Shown: piece by piece, positions 42,907-52,321 of the stretch
Layout: every line of letters starts with the position of its first letter
Numbering within the stretch: position 1 is the stretch's first letter
The notes under the pieces: generated by a model
What the model was told of the DNA's origin: nothing
Database searches by the model: none
Seen by the model: only the letters and a program-made list of their open reading frames with translations
Source: an uncultured Eudoraea sp.
Lineage (GTDB): Bacteria > Bacteroidota > Bacteroidia > Flavobacteriales > Flavobacteriaceae
NCBI GenBank assembly: GCA_947258405.1
Contig: CAMYIE010000001.1
Location: 1-64,000 of the forward strand
DNA length: 64,000 nucleotides
Direction of reading: 5' to 3'
Position numbers and translations under genes: made by a program

Positions 42907-43804
42907 CGTTTTCCAACTGATAGTCGAGGATATCTTGTGGTCCCTCAAGCAGAACCCGCACAATTTGTAAAGTACCATCTTCCCTTGTCGCGATTTGCCA
43001 TTTTATCAGCGATATAGAGCCATTTTCAATCTCAATTCCCGTAATACTCCTCGGATGTACACAACTACCATCATTAAAAAATGGAATGTCGCCGGGTTCA
43101 GGAAAACGTGGCCGGTGTGTATGTCCTGCCACCGTCATGAGGAGTCCGTTGTTCAGGATCCAGCGTTTAATCCTCTTTTCTACCTTTATTAATTCCTTAT
43201 GATTCCTCGCGGGGCTTGTTGGATCCGCTATGCCCCAAACCTGTAATGGCTTCCATAAAACCCGCACTAAGAACCTTTGAAATCGCCAGCCATGATAGTT
43301 CATAAAATCGGCCTGATGCCCGTGAGTCAGGAATATCTCCTGCCCTGTTTTATCATGCTTTAACCTCAGGGCTTCATGAAATTTCAGATCGTCAAATAAA
43401 ATCGTTTCACGTTCGTTTTTAGGATCGAAATATGTTTTGAGGTGTTTTTGAACATAATCGGGATTTTTATATACCATATCATGATTCCCATACACAAGAT
43501 GCAATCGGTTTTGCTCATGGTATTGCTTCATGAGAAGGTATACATTTTTGTGAGCCTCAAACAGAGGCTCGAAACTTAGATGCTCCCATAATTCGTCTCC
43601 ATCACCTAATTCGCAGTAATGAAATCCATGGGTGAAATAATGGCGCAGGGCGTGGTAATAAATATTCCGGTTGTTCGCGAATTCATCGGCGAAGCTATTG
43701 TCTCCTCTATGACAATCGCTAAAGAGGATAAATTTAGAATCATCGTCAAAACGGATCAATTTTGCGTTCTTATAGGCTCGGGAAAGTCTTTTTTGGGAAG
43801 ACAT
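42902..43804 (-). CDS. calcineurin-like metallophosphoesterase
   Basis: Cytoplasmic phosphoesterase of 300 residues with the dimetal motif set: Asp30-x-His32 (FSDCHRGD), GDGDELWE (the GD motif with an extra D), YGNHD, and later LTHGHQADF and VAGHTHRPRF. The layout resembles UDP-2,3-diacylglucosamine hydrolase-like and related Bacteroidota phosphatases, but the lipid-A precursor role is not asserted. It is convergent with the tonB-like gene and divergent from the GAF protein. Confidence 0.88.
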   Translation of the reverse strand: MSSQKRLSRAYKNAKLIRFDDDSKFILFSDCHRGDNSFADEFANNRNIYYHALRHYFTHGFHYCELGDGDELWEHLSFEPLFEAHKNVYLLMKQYHEQNRLHLVYGNHDMVYKNPDYVQKHLKTYFDPKNERETILFDDLKFHEALRLKHDKTGQEIFLTHGHQADFMNYHGWRFQRFLVRVLWKPLQVWGIADPTSPARNHKELIKVEKRIKRWILNNGLLMTVAGHTHRPRFPEPGDIPFFNDGSCVHPRSITGIEIENGSISLIKWQIATREDGTLQIVRVLLEGPQDILDYQLEND

Positions 43805-43969
43805 GCTTCAAATTTCCATAAATATCCAAAAAAATGCATCGTAAAAGGAAATAAAACCCTGTCTCCTTCGTCTATAGTGAAAAGGACCGAAGTTTTAGCC
43901 TTAGAACGTCTTTAACAGTACTGTATCACAATGTTTTGTAATTTTACTTAGTTAAACCGACTAATTCGT

Positions 43970-46342
43970 ATGATGGGAACCAAGGACAAGGAGATGCCGA
44001 TGAAGGCGTTTATCAGCTTCGATAAGTATTTGAGGCAGTACGATGCAATGGCAGAAAGCGAAGACCCCGTAATAGCTGCAAGAGCTAAGGAAGTATTAGA
44101 TGCCCAGGCGCCTTATCCCTTCCTTAGGGAAGGATTCCAGGATGTGGAGCTTCTGGAGAAACACAAGGATGTGATTAAAGTTATCCTGAGGGATTCCTTT
44201 GCGGAAGTGCTTACCAATAATGAAATAAAGGCAGCCTCATTACCATATTTTGATATTGTATTTAATTCCTCCAAACGATTTGAGAAAATCCTTGAACAGG
44301 CAGGCCCTGATTTTAATCCCTTTATAAGGAATCAGGAAGATGGCATCGATTACATGATGGCTTGTACTGTGGTCCTGAACTTCTATTACGGTTTTAAACT
44401 GGATTTCAGCAGGCCTTACTTTTATGATATACCCGATGCTGATGGGGTTATGCATCACTATCGAATTCTCTATAATGCCGATTTTATGGAGATCCTCCCC
44501 ACCGAAAATTCTCTTGAACTCACCCAAGACGACCTTGATGAATTATTGGAAAGCCCTGAAAACCTCGAACTCTGGAAAGAAAAAATCCCTCCGGAAAGTT
44601 TTATATCTAAAGGATTTGTGATTTCCAATATGTTCAACGTCACCGCCGAACAATCCATCTCCGAAATTAAGTCGGAACTGATTGCAAGCGATAAGAGGGG
44701 TAGTGAAAATTTCATGGAAGACCTTCAGGAAACCTTCAGGTCGTTCTTCAGGGTAAAAGACCTCAGGGTAGGATTTTCAACTTATAATTCTAAGGCTGAT
44801 CGATTTGAACGGGTGCATGGCAAGGGGATGGACAGTTTCCTTCTCAACCAGGGAGATTCTGTGGTTTGCGATAAGGCGCTTTGCCCGAATTCCTATGACA
44901 AATTGGTAAACAGCAAAACCTATTTCACGGTCGCCGATGTGGATAAGTATTATGAGATATCCAAAGGAAAACCACCCTACAAAGGGCTTTATGAACAGGG
45001 GATCAAAAGTGCCATTTTTGCGCCTATAGCACATGAAGGCCAGTTGCTGGGTATTCTCGAAATTGTATCCACCAAAAGCAATGCGTTAAATGGTGTGAAC
45101 GCCACCAAACTGGATGACGTTATGCCTTATATCGTATCTGCGGTGGTGCGGTCAAAGATCGAGGAGGAAAACCTAATCGATGCTGTTATTCAGAATGAAT
45201 GCACTTCCGTACATTCTTCGGTATTCTGGAGATTCCAGGAAGAGGCCAAGAAGTTTATCATAGACAACTTGCAGGGGAAGCAGGCTTCATTCAATGAGAT
45301 TGTCTTTAAAGATGTCTATCCGCTTTACGGTCAGGTAGATATAAAACAATCTGCCAACGCCAGAAATCAGGCGATCCAACGGGATCTGATGATCCAGTTG
45401 AGCAATATCGAAGAGGTATTGAAAGCAGCTCATAAAAAAGAAGGACTACCCATATATGAGGAATTGCTTTTCCGTCTCAACAATTGGACGGAAAGTATAA
45501 AAGATACACTTTACTCCAGTAGCGAGCAGAATATCTTCGATTTTATCCAGGAGGAAATCAATCCTGTACTGGAACATATCAAGATAGTAAATAAATCCCT
45601 GGAGAAGAAGGTTAAAGCCTATGAGAAAACCATAGACCAGGAGACACAAACCTACTATGACCATCGCAGGAATTACGATGAAAGTGTGATGGAAATCAAT
45701 CGAAAACTGGTAACTGTCCTCGACAAGCGCCAGGAAGAAGCACAGAATATGTTCCCGCATTATTTCGAACGTTTTAAAACCGACGGAATAGAGCACAATA
45801 TGTATATCGGTGCATCTATTGCCGGAAACAGGAATTATAATCCCCTTTATTTGAACAACCTCAGATTATGGGAACTTCAGGTAATGTGTGAGATGGAAAA
45901 TACCTATTACCGACTTAAACCAGAGCTTCCTATTCAGCTCGATGTGGCTTCATTAGTCCTGGTATATAGTACCGCTCTGTCTATCCGCTTCCGTATGGAT
46001 GAAAAACAGTTCGATGTAGATGGGACCTATAATGCGCGTTATGAGATCATCAAAAAACGCATCGATAAATCATATATAAAGGGAACCCGTGAAAGGCTTA
46101 CCCAGACTGGAAAGATTGCCATTGTATATTCTCATAAAAAGGATGAACAGGAATACCTGAGATATATCTCATTCCTGAAATCCAAAGGATATTTTACAAA
46201 TAATATCGAGATTGTGGAACTGGAAGGCTTACAGGGTGTTACAGGCCTTAAAGCGATTCGCGCTGAAATTCTTTATACGAAAGGGAAGGAATCCGAACAG
46301 ACCTATACGTATGAAGATCTGATGGAAGAATTAAAAACCTAG
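43970..46342 (+). CDS. large GAF-domain protein of unknown function
   Basis: Cytoplasmic protein of 790 residues with no signal or membrane segment. ATG codons at 43970 and 43973 are adjacent. Residues 1-230 are an unassigned helical-rich part. A GAF-like domain lies at about 245-395 (SFLLNQGDSVVCDKALCPN, GIKSAIFAPIAHEGQLLGILEIVS). The C-terminal half is predicted helical with long acidic and basic stretches, partly coiled coil (about 500-590). No kinase, cyclase or HTH domain was seen. GAF domains bind cyclic nucleotides or other small ligands. The 3' end overlaps the convergent HD-PycTM gene by 12 bp. Confidence 0.82.
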   Translation: MMGTKDKEMPMKAFISFDKYLRQYDAMAESEDPVIAARAKEVLDAQAPYPFLREGFQDVELLEKHKDVIKVILRDSFAEVLTNNEIKAASLPYFDIVFNSSKRFEKILEQAGPDFNPFIRNQEDGIDYMMACTVVLNFYYGFKLDFSRPYFYDIPDADGVMHHYRILYNADFMEILPTENSLELTQDDLDELLESPENLELWKEKIPPESFISKGFVISNMFNVTAEQSISEIKSELIASDKRGSENFMEDLQETFRSFFRVKDLRVGFSTYNSKADRFERVHGKGMDSFLLNQGDSVVCDKALCPNSYDKLVNSKTYFTVADVDKYYEISKGKPPYKGLYEQGIKSAIFAPIAHEGQLLGILEIVSTKSNALNGVNATKLDDVMPYIVSAVVRSKIEEENLIDAVIQNECTSVHSSVFWRFQEEAKKFIIDNLQGKQASFNEIVFKDVYPLYGQVDIKQSANARNQAIQRDLMIQLSNIEEVLKAAHKKEGLPIYEELLFRLNNWTESIKDTLYSSSEQNIFDFIQEEINPVLEHIKIVNKSLEKKVKAYEKTIDQETQTYYDHRRNYDESVMEINRKLVTVLDKRQEEAQNMFPHYFERFKTDGIEHNMYIGASIAGNRNYNPLYLNNLRLWELQVMCEMENTYYRLKPELPIQLDVASLVLVYSTALSIRFRMDEKQFDVDGTYNARYEIIKKRIDKSYIKGTRERLTQTGKIAIVYSHKKDEQEYLRYISFLKSKGYFTNNIEIVELEGLQGVTGLKAIRAEILYTKGKESEQTYTYEDLMEELKT

Positions 46343-47545
46343 ATTTACCAGTCCTTCCAACGCCCTTTCCGAACCATAAAGTTTAAATGAAAGCCCGAAG
46401 GCGAATACCGAAACTACAATTCCAATAATAAAAATTGTATAGGTCCATCGAAGGATTTTATATTTCCTGTTTAACACTAATCCAAGAAAATAGAGGTCTT
46501 TGGTCAGCGAAGAATACACGTAGTCCTTGTCTTTTATTAGTTCCTGTATTGCCCACTCGTATTCCTCCAGTTTCATCTGGTGAAAATTCCCGAAAAACAA
46601 CAGATTTACCCGTTTTTGTTCCACATCTTCCTTTGTGAATTGGCCCCGGGTAACATTTGGTCTGGTTGCTATTACAGCGAGCACCATTGTTGCAACTGTA
46701 AAGAGAAGGAAAACGGCAGTGGGCCAGATGAGGTAGAAATTGGTGGGATTATCCAGCTTAGGTATCAGATTGGCCAGGACTATCGAAAGTATGATGGCGT
46801 TAACAGAGAGGAGGATATTGGATTTGGTATCGGCAATATCACTTAATGTCAGGTGGTTCCTTAATGTGACACGGAAAAGTGTCTGAACACCACGGTCAGG
46901 AGTGTCGCTCTTAAATTTGGCTTTGAGTTGTTCTTTCTTTGCAATTTTTTTAGCCGCTTTTTGTTCCTTGATGATAAGACGTATATTCTTGTCTTTCCCA
47001 TCCTGCCATTGCTCCTTGGCAAAGTTTGTATAAAAATGGTGTTCTGTATTCAGCATTTTTAAATTCGCATCTAACCACTCTTCATTTGAATAATCACCCA
47101 GGCCCAATAATTCTAATTCCTCATGCAGCAGCTCGCATGTCTCCATATAGGATTTTTTACCAAAATGTGACGCATCCGCGTCTCTTATGATCTCCTCTAG
47201 TAAATTTGCAGGTTCGTAATATCTTCTGGTGGCCAGTATAAGATGCTGCACTTTTTTAATTCCCTCTTCCGGATAATTTTGTTCCCTGAGAAACTCCGCC
47301 GCAATAATACCGCTGCTTTCCTCATGCTTGTCGCAACCCCTGGTATATCCTGTATCATGAAGCCATGCCGTGAGTAAAAGCGCTTCCGTATCTGCATTTG
47401 ACAAATCGTGGGCACTGATCAATTGTCTTGTGCTCTTGACAACCCGTTCTGTGTGCTTGAGATTGTGATAGAGAAAATTTGGATCCAACTGGTTTTTGAG
47501 TAGATCCGAGGCAAAGATTTCCACTTTTTCGACGATTCCAGACAT
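46331..47545 (-). CDS. HD-domain protein fused to a PycTM (DUF5706)-like membrane domain
   Basis: 404 residues. The N-terminal HD phosphohydrolase domain has His31, the HD pair His63-Asp64 (AWLHDTGY) and a late Asp in RDADASHFG (122-124). A basic, lysine-rich linker (about 185-215) leads to a membrane domain: the signature ADTKSNILLSVNAI at 238-251, two adjacent helices (about 243-262 and 270-292) and a last helix near 370-392. That signature is the one I associate with PycTM, the effector domain of Pycsar anti-phage systems. HD domains cut or bind nucleotides. No pyrimidine cyclase is next to it, so a defence role is not proven. Confidence 0.85.
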   Translation of the reverse strand: MSGIVEKVEIFASDLLKNQLDPNFLYHNLKHTERVVKSTRQLISAHDLSNADTEALLLTAWLHDTGYTRGCDKHEESSGIIAAEFLREQNYPEEGIKKVQHLILATRRYYEPANLLEEIIRDADASHFGKKSYMETCELLHEELELLGLGDYSNEEWLDANLKMLNTEHHFYTNFAKEQWQDGKDKNIRLIIKEQKAAKKIAKKEQLKAKFKSDTPDRGVQTLFRVTLRNHLTLSDIADTKSNILLSVNAIILSIVLANLIPKLDNPTNFYLIWPTAVFLLFTVATMVLAVIATRPNVTRGQFTKEDVEQKRVNLLFFGNFHQMKLEEYEWAIQELIKDKDYVYSSLTKDLYFLGLVLNRKYKILRWTYTIFIIGIVVSVFAFGLSFKLYGSERALEGLVNLGF

Positions 47546-47862
47546 ACGTACTATTTAGGTAATACCAAAGTACTAAAAAATATGAATTTAGCCTTACTTT
47601 AAATAGGATTGAAATCAGGACTGTCCTATCTTGAAACCCACCATCTATTATGGGATTCTATATTATTTGCTATCTTTAATTTCCCCGTGCTTTTTGGAAA
47701 ATCTGTAATAGCAAATATAAATTCTGTTGATTTAGATAAAGCATTATGAATTGTCCTTTTTTTACGAGAAATTACTTTTGTTATTAGACGACAAAATTGG
47801 AAAATACACTCATACGATATTATCTTACATAGTAAATAGCTAATCCTCGAGAATTACATAAT
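47546..47862. other. 317-bp AT-rich intergenic region
   Basis: Upstream region shared by two divergent genes. It contains a full rightward promoter (47751-47780) and a small inverted repeat AGGAC-T-GTCCT (47617-47627). No coding frame or structured RNA was recognised. Confidence 0.6.
47751..47780 (+). promoter_or_regulatory. complete Bacteroidota promoter of the phosphoesterase-barrel gene
   Basis: TTG (47751-47753), 19 nt, then TACTTTTG (47773-47780) matches the -33/-7 consensus TTG-N19-TAnnTTTG exactly. It predicts a leader of about 75-80 nt before the ATG at 47863. Confidence 0.75.
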
Positions 47863-50800
47863 ATGAAAATTTCCAACCATCAACTAGTTTTAGGAATAGG
47901 GGCATTATTACTGCTACAGGCATGTGCTACCTATAAAGCCCAGTACAAAGACCCCAATAGGCAATCATCATTGCCTGATAAAGAAATCGCCCATAGTTTC
48001 TACCTGATAGGTGATGCCGGAGCTTCTGAATTGGGAAGCAAGTCCATGGCGCTTACTGCTCTGGAAAAAGAGTTAAAAATAGCTCCGGATGAGAGCACCG
48101 TACTTTTTTTGGGCGATAATATTTACCAGCGAGGCCTGGTGGCCGAGGATCATCCGAATTATGAGCTGGCCAGGCATCAAATCGATGCGCAGTCTAGTGT
48201 GGTTAAGAATTTCAAGGGCCGAAGTATTTTTATTCCAGGCAATCATGACTGGTATAGCGGTCTTGAAGGACTAAAACGCCAGGAACGTTATGTGGAAGAT
48301 AAACTAGGAAAAGACAGTTTTCTCCCGGAAAATGGTTGCCCATTGGAAAAGATTGAAATTAGTGACGAGATCGTAATGCTCATCGTGGATCCGGAATGGT
48401 ATATTACCAAATGGGATAAGCACCCGAATATCAATGACAATTGCGACATCAGAACACGTGAACGATTTTGGGAGGAATACGGTAGTGAAATCAAAAAAGC
48501 TCGTGGAAAGACAACCATTGTGGCCTTACATCACCCTATGTATACCAATGGACCACATGGAGGACAGTACTCATTTGGCTCCCATATGTCTCCGCTGCCT
48601 GTTCTGGGATCATTAAAAAATTTGTTGCTAAAGACAGGTGGATTCTCCCCTGCCGACCTGATGCACAACCGCTATGGTGAATTCAAGAAAAGAGTTGTGG
48701 CCCTCTCCCGGGAAAATGACAAAGTGGTATTTGTGTCCGGTCATGAACACAGCCTTCAATATATCTTACAGGACAACCTGGTTCAAATCATCAGCGGGTC
48801 TGGTTCTAAAACGACGGCTACAAAGAATATTGAGGGCGGGCAGTTTTCATATGGCACTCCCGGCTTTGCACGACTGGATGTTTACCAGGATGGATCTTCC
48901 TATGTTAGATTCTATTCTGCCACGGAAAATAAGTTGGTCTTTGAGACCGATGTATTAAAGGAGGATGGTGATATCAATCCGGATATCTCAAAAGACTTTC
49001 CATCTGAACAAACAGCTTCCATATACAGTAAGCAGGAAACGGAGAAATCCAATTTCTATAAATGGCTTTGGGGAGAACGCTATCGAAAATTATACAGCAC
49101 GCCCGTTACTGTGCCAACAGTAGATCTGGATACTCTGTACGGAGGACTTATACCTATAAGAAAGGGCGGCGGGACTCAATCTGTTTCCCTGCGAATGGAG
49201 AATCCAAAAGGACAGCAATACGTGTTGCGCGCCATGCGCAAAAATGCAGCTCAATTCATCCAGGCAGAGGCATTTCAGGAACAATTTGTCCGCAACGAAT
49301 TTGAAGGGACAGGGACAGAAGCACTGGTACTAGACGTGTTTACAGGATCGCACCCATACGTACCCTTCATTATTGGCGATCTCTCTGATGCCGTTGGAAT
49401 TTTCCACACAAATCCCAGATTATTTTATGTCCCTAAACAAAATGCCCTTGGGAAATATGTCAACCAATTCGGAGATGATCTATATATGATTGAGGAAAGG
49501 ACCACCGATGGTCATGGAGATAAAGCCAGTTTTGGTTATGCAGATGAAATGATCAGCACTTTTGATATGATTGATAAATTGCATGAAGATGAGGAAAACC
49601 GGATAGATGAGGTAGCCTTTGTGCGTGCAAGACTTTTTGATATGCTCATAGGTGACTGGGACAGACATGATGACCAGTGGCGCTGGGCTGAGTTTAAAGA
49701 AGATGGATATACTATCTACAGGCCGGTACCCCGGGATCGCGATCAGCCATTTTCCAAAATGGATGATGGCTTTCTTCTGAGTTTGGGAACTTCCCTGATT
49801 CAACCCATCAGGATATTGAATTCTTATGAGGAAGAAATAAAAGATATTAATTACGCTAGCCTTAGTGCCTTCCCTTTAGATGTAGCCCTTATGCAAAGAG
49901 CGGATAAGAAGGTTTGGGATGAACAAGCAGCTTATATCAGCTCTAAAATTACTGATGAAGTAATTGACAAAGCTTTTGCCGGACTTCCGAAAGAGGTCCG
50001 GGATGAATCCGTAGAAGACATTAAACGAAAATTAAAAGGCAGAAGAGCTAATTTGAAAAGAATCTCCGATGCCTATTACGAGGTGGTCAATAAACATGCA
50101 CTCATAAAAGGCACTGACAAGGACGATTGGTTTGACATAGACCGTATGCCTGACGGGTTGACTAAGGTAACTGGTTACCGGATCAAAGATGGTAAGAAAG
50201 CCGATGTGATCCATGAAAGGGTATATAGCAGAGAGCATACCAAAGAGATTTGGTTGTACGCCATGGACGATGATGATTATATCCAGGTGACCGGTAAGGG
50301 TGATAAACTGATCCGTTTGCGATTGGTGGGGGGATCAAATAAAGACACTTACGATATTCAAAATGGCAGCAAAGCCCATGTATATGACTTTAAAGGCAAG
50401 CCTAATACATTTATTACCAGCAAAGGGAAGAGGCATATCAAAAATGATTATGAAACCAATAATTATTTTTACGAGAAACCCAAGCACAATGCCAATTCAC
50501 TGGTTCCAATAATTGCGGGAAACCCTGATGATGGATTGCTATTGGGACTGGCAGATACCTATACCATCATGGGTTTCGACCGCAATCCATTCACAGCCAA
50601 ACACAGATTGGGTGCGGCATATTATTTTGCAACTAATGGGTTTCAATTTGCATATAACGGCGAGTTCGCAAATGCTGTGGGGAGATTGAATCTCGAAATT
50701 GACGGTAGATTCACCACTCCGAATTTTGCCATCAATTTCTTCGGTTTCGGTAATTCAACCCCGAACCCAAATATAGTAGACGACGAAACCTTCGATCTGG

Positions 50801-51558
50801 ATTACAATCGGGTGAAAATAGGAACCCTTGGGGGATATATTGGTCTGGTATGGCGCGGCGAAAATAATGGTCGCATACATTTCGGAACACGTCTGGAATC
50901 GGTAGAGGTAGAGATAACTGAAGGCAGGTTTATTGAAGACTATGATGCTGTTTTTCAGGCACCCACTAAAGATGACTATTTTTCGGCAGAAGCAACCTAT
51001 CGTTATGATAACTTCGATGAGAGGGCCTTCCCAACCCTTGGATTTGAATTCGAGGTAAAGACCGGAGTAACTGCCAATACGGGTAACTCAGATGTATTTG
51101 GATTTGTGATCCCGGAACTTACATTTCACCATAAACTCGTTCCAAGCGGACAATTGGTATTTAATACCACATCCAAGGCTCATATCAACATCGGAGATGA
51201 TTTTCAATTCTATCAGGCGGCAAGCATAGGAGGAAACGACGGGCTTAGAGGGTATAGGAACGAACGCTTTACAGGGAAAGAATCTTTCTATCAAAGTTCT
51301 AATATTCTATTTAATTTCCGACGATACAAAACCGCTCTGGCTCCAATGGAGATAGGTCTTTTTGCAGGTTTTGATGTGGGGAGAGTGTGGGTTGATGACA
51401 TACTGGCCGCCGATCCTTCTTTTAACAGAAACATCTGGAATACCTCGGCTGGCGGAGGTTTTTTCCTAAATGCCTCCGACCTTATTGCCTTAAATTTAGG
51501 GCTATTTAATTCCGATGATAATCTAAGAATATTTGTAGCCTTCAAACTGGGAATTTAA
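47863..51558 (+). CDS. lipoprotein metallophosphoesterase fused to an outer-membrane barrel-like domain
   Basis: 1231 residues. A SPII signal ends at Cys21 (LLQAC). Residues 45-360 are a calcineurin-like phosphoesterase with all motifs: IGDAGAS, FLGDNIY, PGNHDWYSG, ALHHPMY and SGHEHSLQY. A middle region (about 380-830) contains RARLFDMLIGDWDRHDDQW, a kinase-like or ligand-binding block. From about 880 the sequence alternates in the way of beta strands and ends in FVAFKLGI, matching BamA/TamA-type surface-antigen barrels. The barrel would place the phosphatase at the outer membrane. It opens a run with a lipoprotein, a transporter and a HAD-type lipoprotein. Confidence 0.88.
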   Translation: MKISNHQLVLGIGALLLLQACATYKAQYKDPNRQSSLPDKEIAHSFYLIGDAGASELGSKSMALTALEKELKIAPDESTVLFLGDNIYQRGLVAEDHPNYELARHQIDAQSSVVKNFKGRSIFIPGNHDWYSGLEGLKRQERYVEDKLGKDSFLPENGCPLEKIEISDEIVMLIVDPEWYITKWDKHPNINDNCDIRTRERFWEEYGSEIKKARGKTTIVALHHPMYTNGPHGGQYSFGSHMSPLPVLGSLKNLLLKTGGFSPADLMHNRYGEFKKRVVALSRENDKVVFVSGHEHSLQYILQDNLVQIISGSGSKTTATKNIEGGQFSYGTPGFARLDVYQDGSSYVRFYSATENKLVFETDVLKEDGDINPDISKDFPSEQTASIYSKQETEKSNFYKWLWGERYRKLYSTPVTVPTVDLDTLYGGLIPIRKGGGTQSVSLRMENPKGQQYVLRAMRKNAAQFIQAEAFQEQFVRNEFEGTGTEALVLDVFTGSHPYVPFIIGDLSDAVGIFHTNPRLFYVPKQNALGKYVNQFGDDLYMIEERTTDGHGDKASFGYADEMISTFDMIDKLHEDEENRIDEVAFVRARLFDMLIGDWDRHDDQWRWAEFKEDGYTIYRPVPRDRDQPFSKMDDGFLLSLGTSLIQPIRILNSYEEEIKDINYASLSAFPLDVALMQRADKKVWDEQAAYISSKITDEVIDKAFAGLPKEVRDESVEDIKRKLKGRRANLKRISDAYYEVVNKHALIKGTDKDDWFDIDRMPDGLTKVTGYRIKDGKKADVIHERVYSREHTKEIWLYAMDDDDYIQVTGKGDKLIRLRLVGGSNKDTYDIQNGSKAHVYDFKGKPNTFITSKGKRHIKNDYETNNYFYEKPKHNANSLVPIIAGNPDDGLLLGLADTYTIMGFDRNPFTAKHRLGAAYYFATNGFQFAYNGEFANAVGRLNLEIDGRFTTPNFAINFFGFGNSTPNPNIVDDETFDLDYNRVKIGTLGGYIGLVWRGENNGRIHFGTRLESVEVEITEGRFIEDYDAVFQAPTKDDYFSAEATYRYDNFDERAFPTLGFEFEVKTGVTANTGNSDVFGFVIPELTFHHKLVPSGQLVFNTTSKAHINIGDDFQFYQAASIGGNDGLRGYRNERFTGKESFYQSSNILFNFRRYKTALAPMEIGLFAGFDVGRVWVDDILAADPSFNRNIWNTSAGGGFFLNASDLIALNLGLFNSDDNLRIFVAFKLGI

Positions 51559-51637
51559 ATTAAAAAGGAACGGCATTTCAAATTATTTGCTTAGTTTTCT
51601 GATCTCTAACATAAGTTAGCAACCAACTCTATATTTC

Positions 51638-52321
51638 ATGAAAAAAATTGCCTCTACGATATTGCTCGTCGCCCTGTTTTTTCAATCCTGCTCTAGTGTA
51701 AAAGTCCTGGATGCCTGGAGAGGAGATGAGGAGAGTGTTGAGAAGTTTTTAGGAAAAAATGTCCTGGTCTTTACAAGGACCGCCGATAATAGTGCTCGGA
51801 TCGCTTTCGAAGAAGCTATTGCCAACCAATTGCGAACCGACGGGATTAAATGTACTGAAAGCTTTAAAAAATTCCCTAAAATCCATATGGAAAGGGAGAT
51901 GACTCCCGAGCGCGAGCAGATGATTAACAGTATTCTTGAAAGTGAACAATACAACGGGATTGTGGTCACCACGGTAAAAGATAAGGAGCGGACCACACGT
52001 ACCGAGAATACCGGGGTTTATATGGGAGCCTCATACGGTATGGGATACCCGGGTTACTACGGCGGGTTTAATAGCTATTACCGTACTCCCTATGCCTATG
52101 GGCCTTATTATTCCGGGGGGGGGGGCTATATTCCAACGGGATCTACTACAAGAACCTCCACTACCTATATCCTTGAAACCGTAGGTTACAATCTTGATGA
52201 GCCTGAAGAAAACCAATTGGTTTTCGTAGTAACCACAAGCCTGGACGATCCCTCGGATGCATACAAGACTGCTGAAAAATACGTTGCGAAAATAGCTGAA
52301 GCCTACGATAAAATTAAATGA
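51638..52321 (+). CDS. uncharacterised lipoprotein, family A copy 1
   Basis: Exported lipoprotein of 227 residues with lipobox FFQSC (Cys18). The mature start SSVKVLDAWRGD and the strand-helix segment GKNVLVFTRTADNSARIAFEEAI match the protein at 57980-58657. A glycine- and tyrosine-rich region (about 128-170, MGYPGYYGGFNSYYR) is inserted before the C-terminal strand TYILETVGYNLDEPEENQLV. No catalytic motif is seen. It overlaps the AI-2E transporter gene by four bases (ATGA), so the two are coupled. The family function is unknown. Confidence 0.78.
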   Translation: MKKIASTILLVALFFQSCSSVKVLDAWRGDEESVEKFLGKNVLVFTRTADNSARIAFEEAIANQLRTDGIKCTESFKKFPKIHMEREMTPEREQMINSILESEQYNGIVVTTVKDKERTTRTENTGVYMGASYGMGYPGYYGGFNSYYRTPYAYGPYYSGGGGYIPTGSTTRTSTTYILETVGYNLDEPEENQLVFVVTTSLDDPSDAYKTAEKYVAKIAEAYDKIK

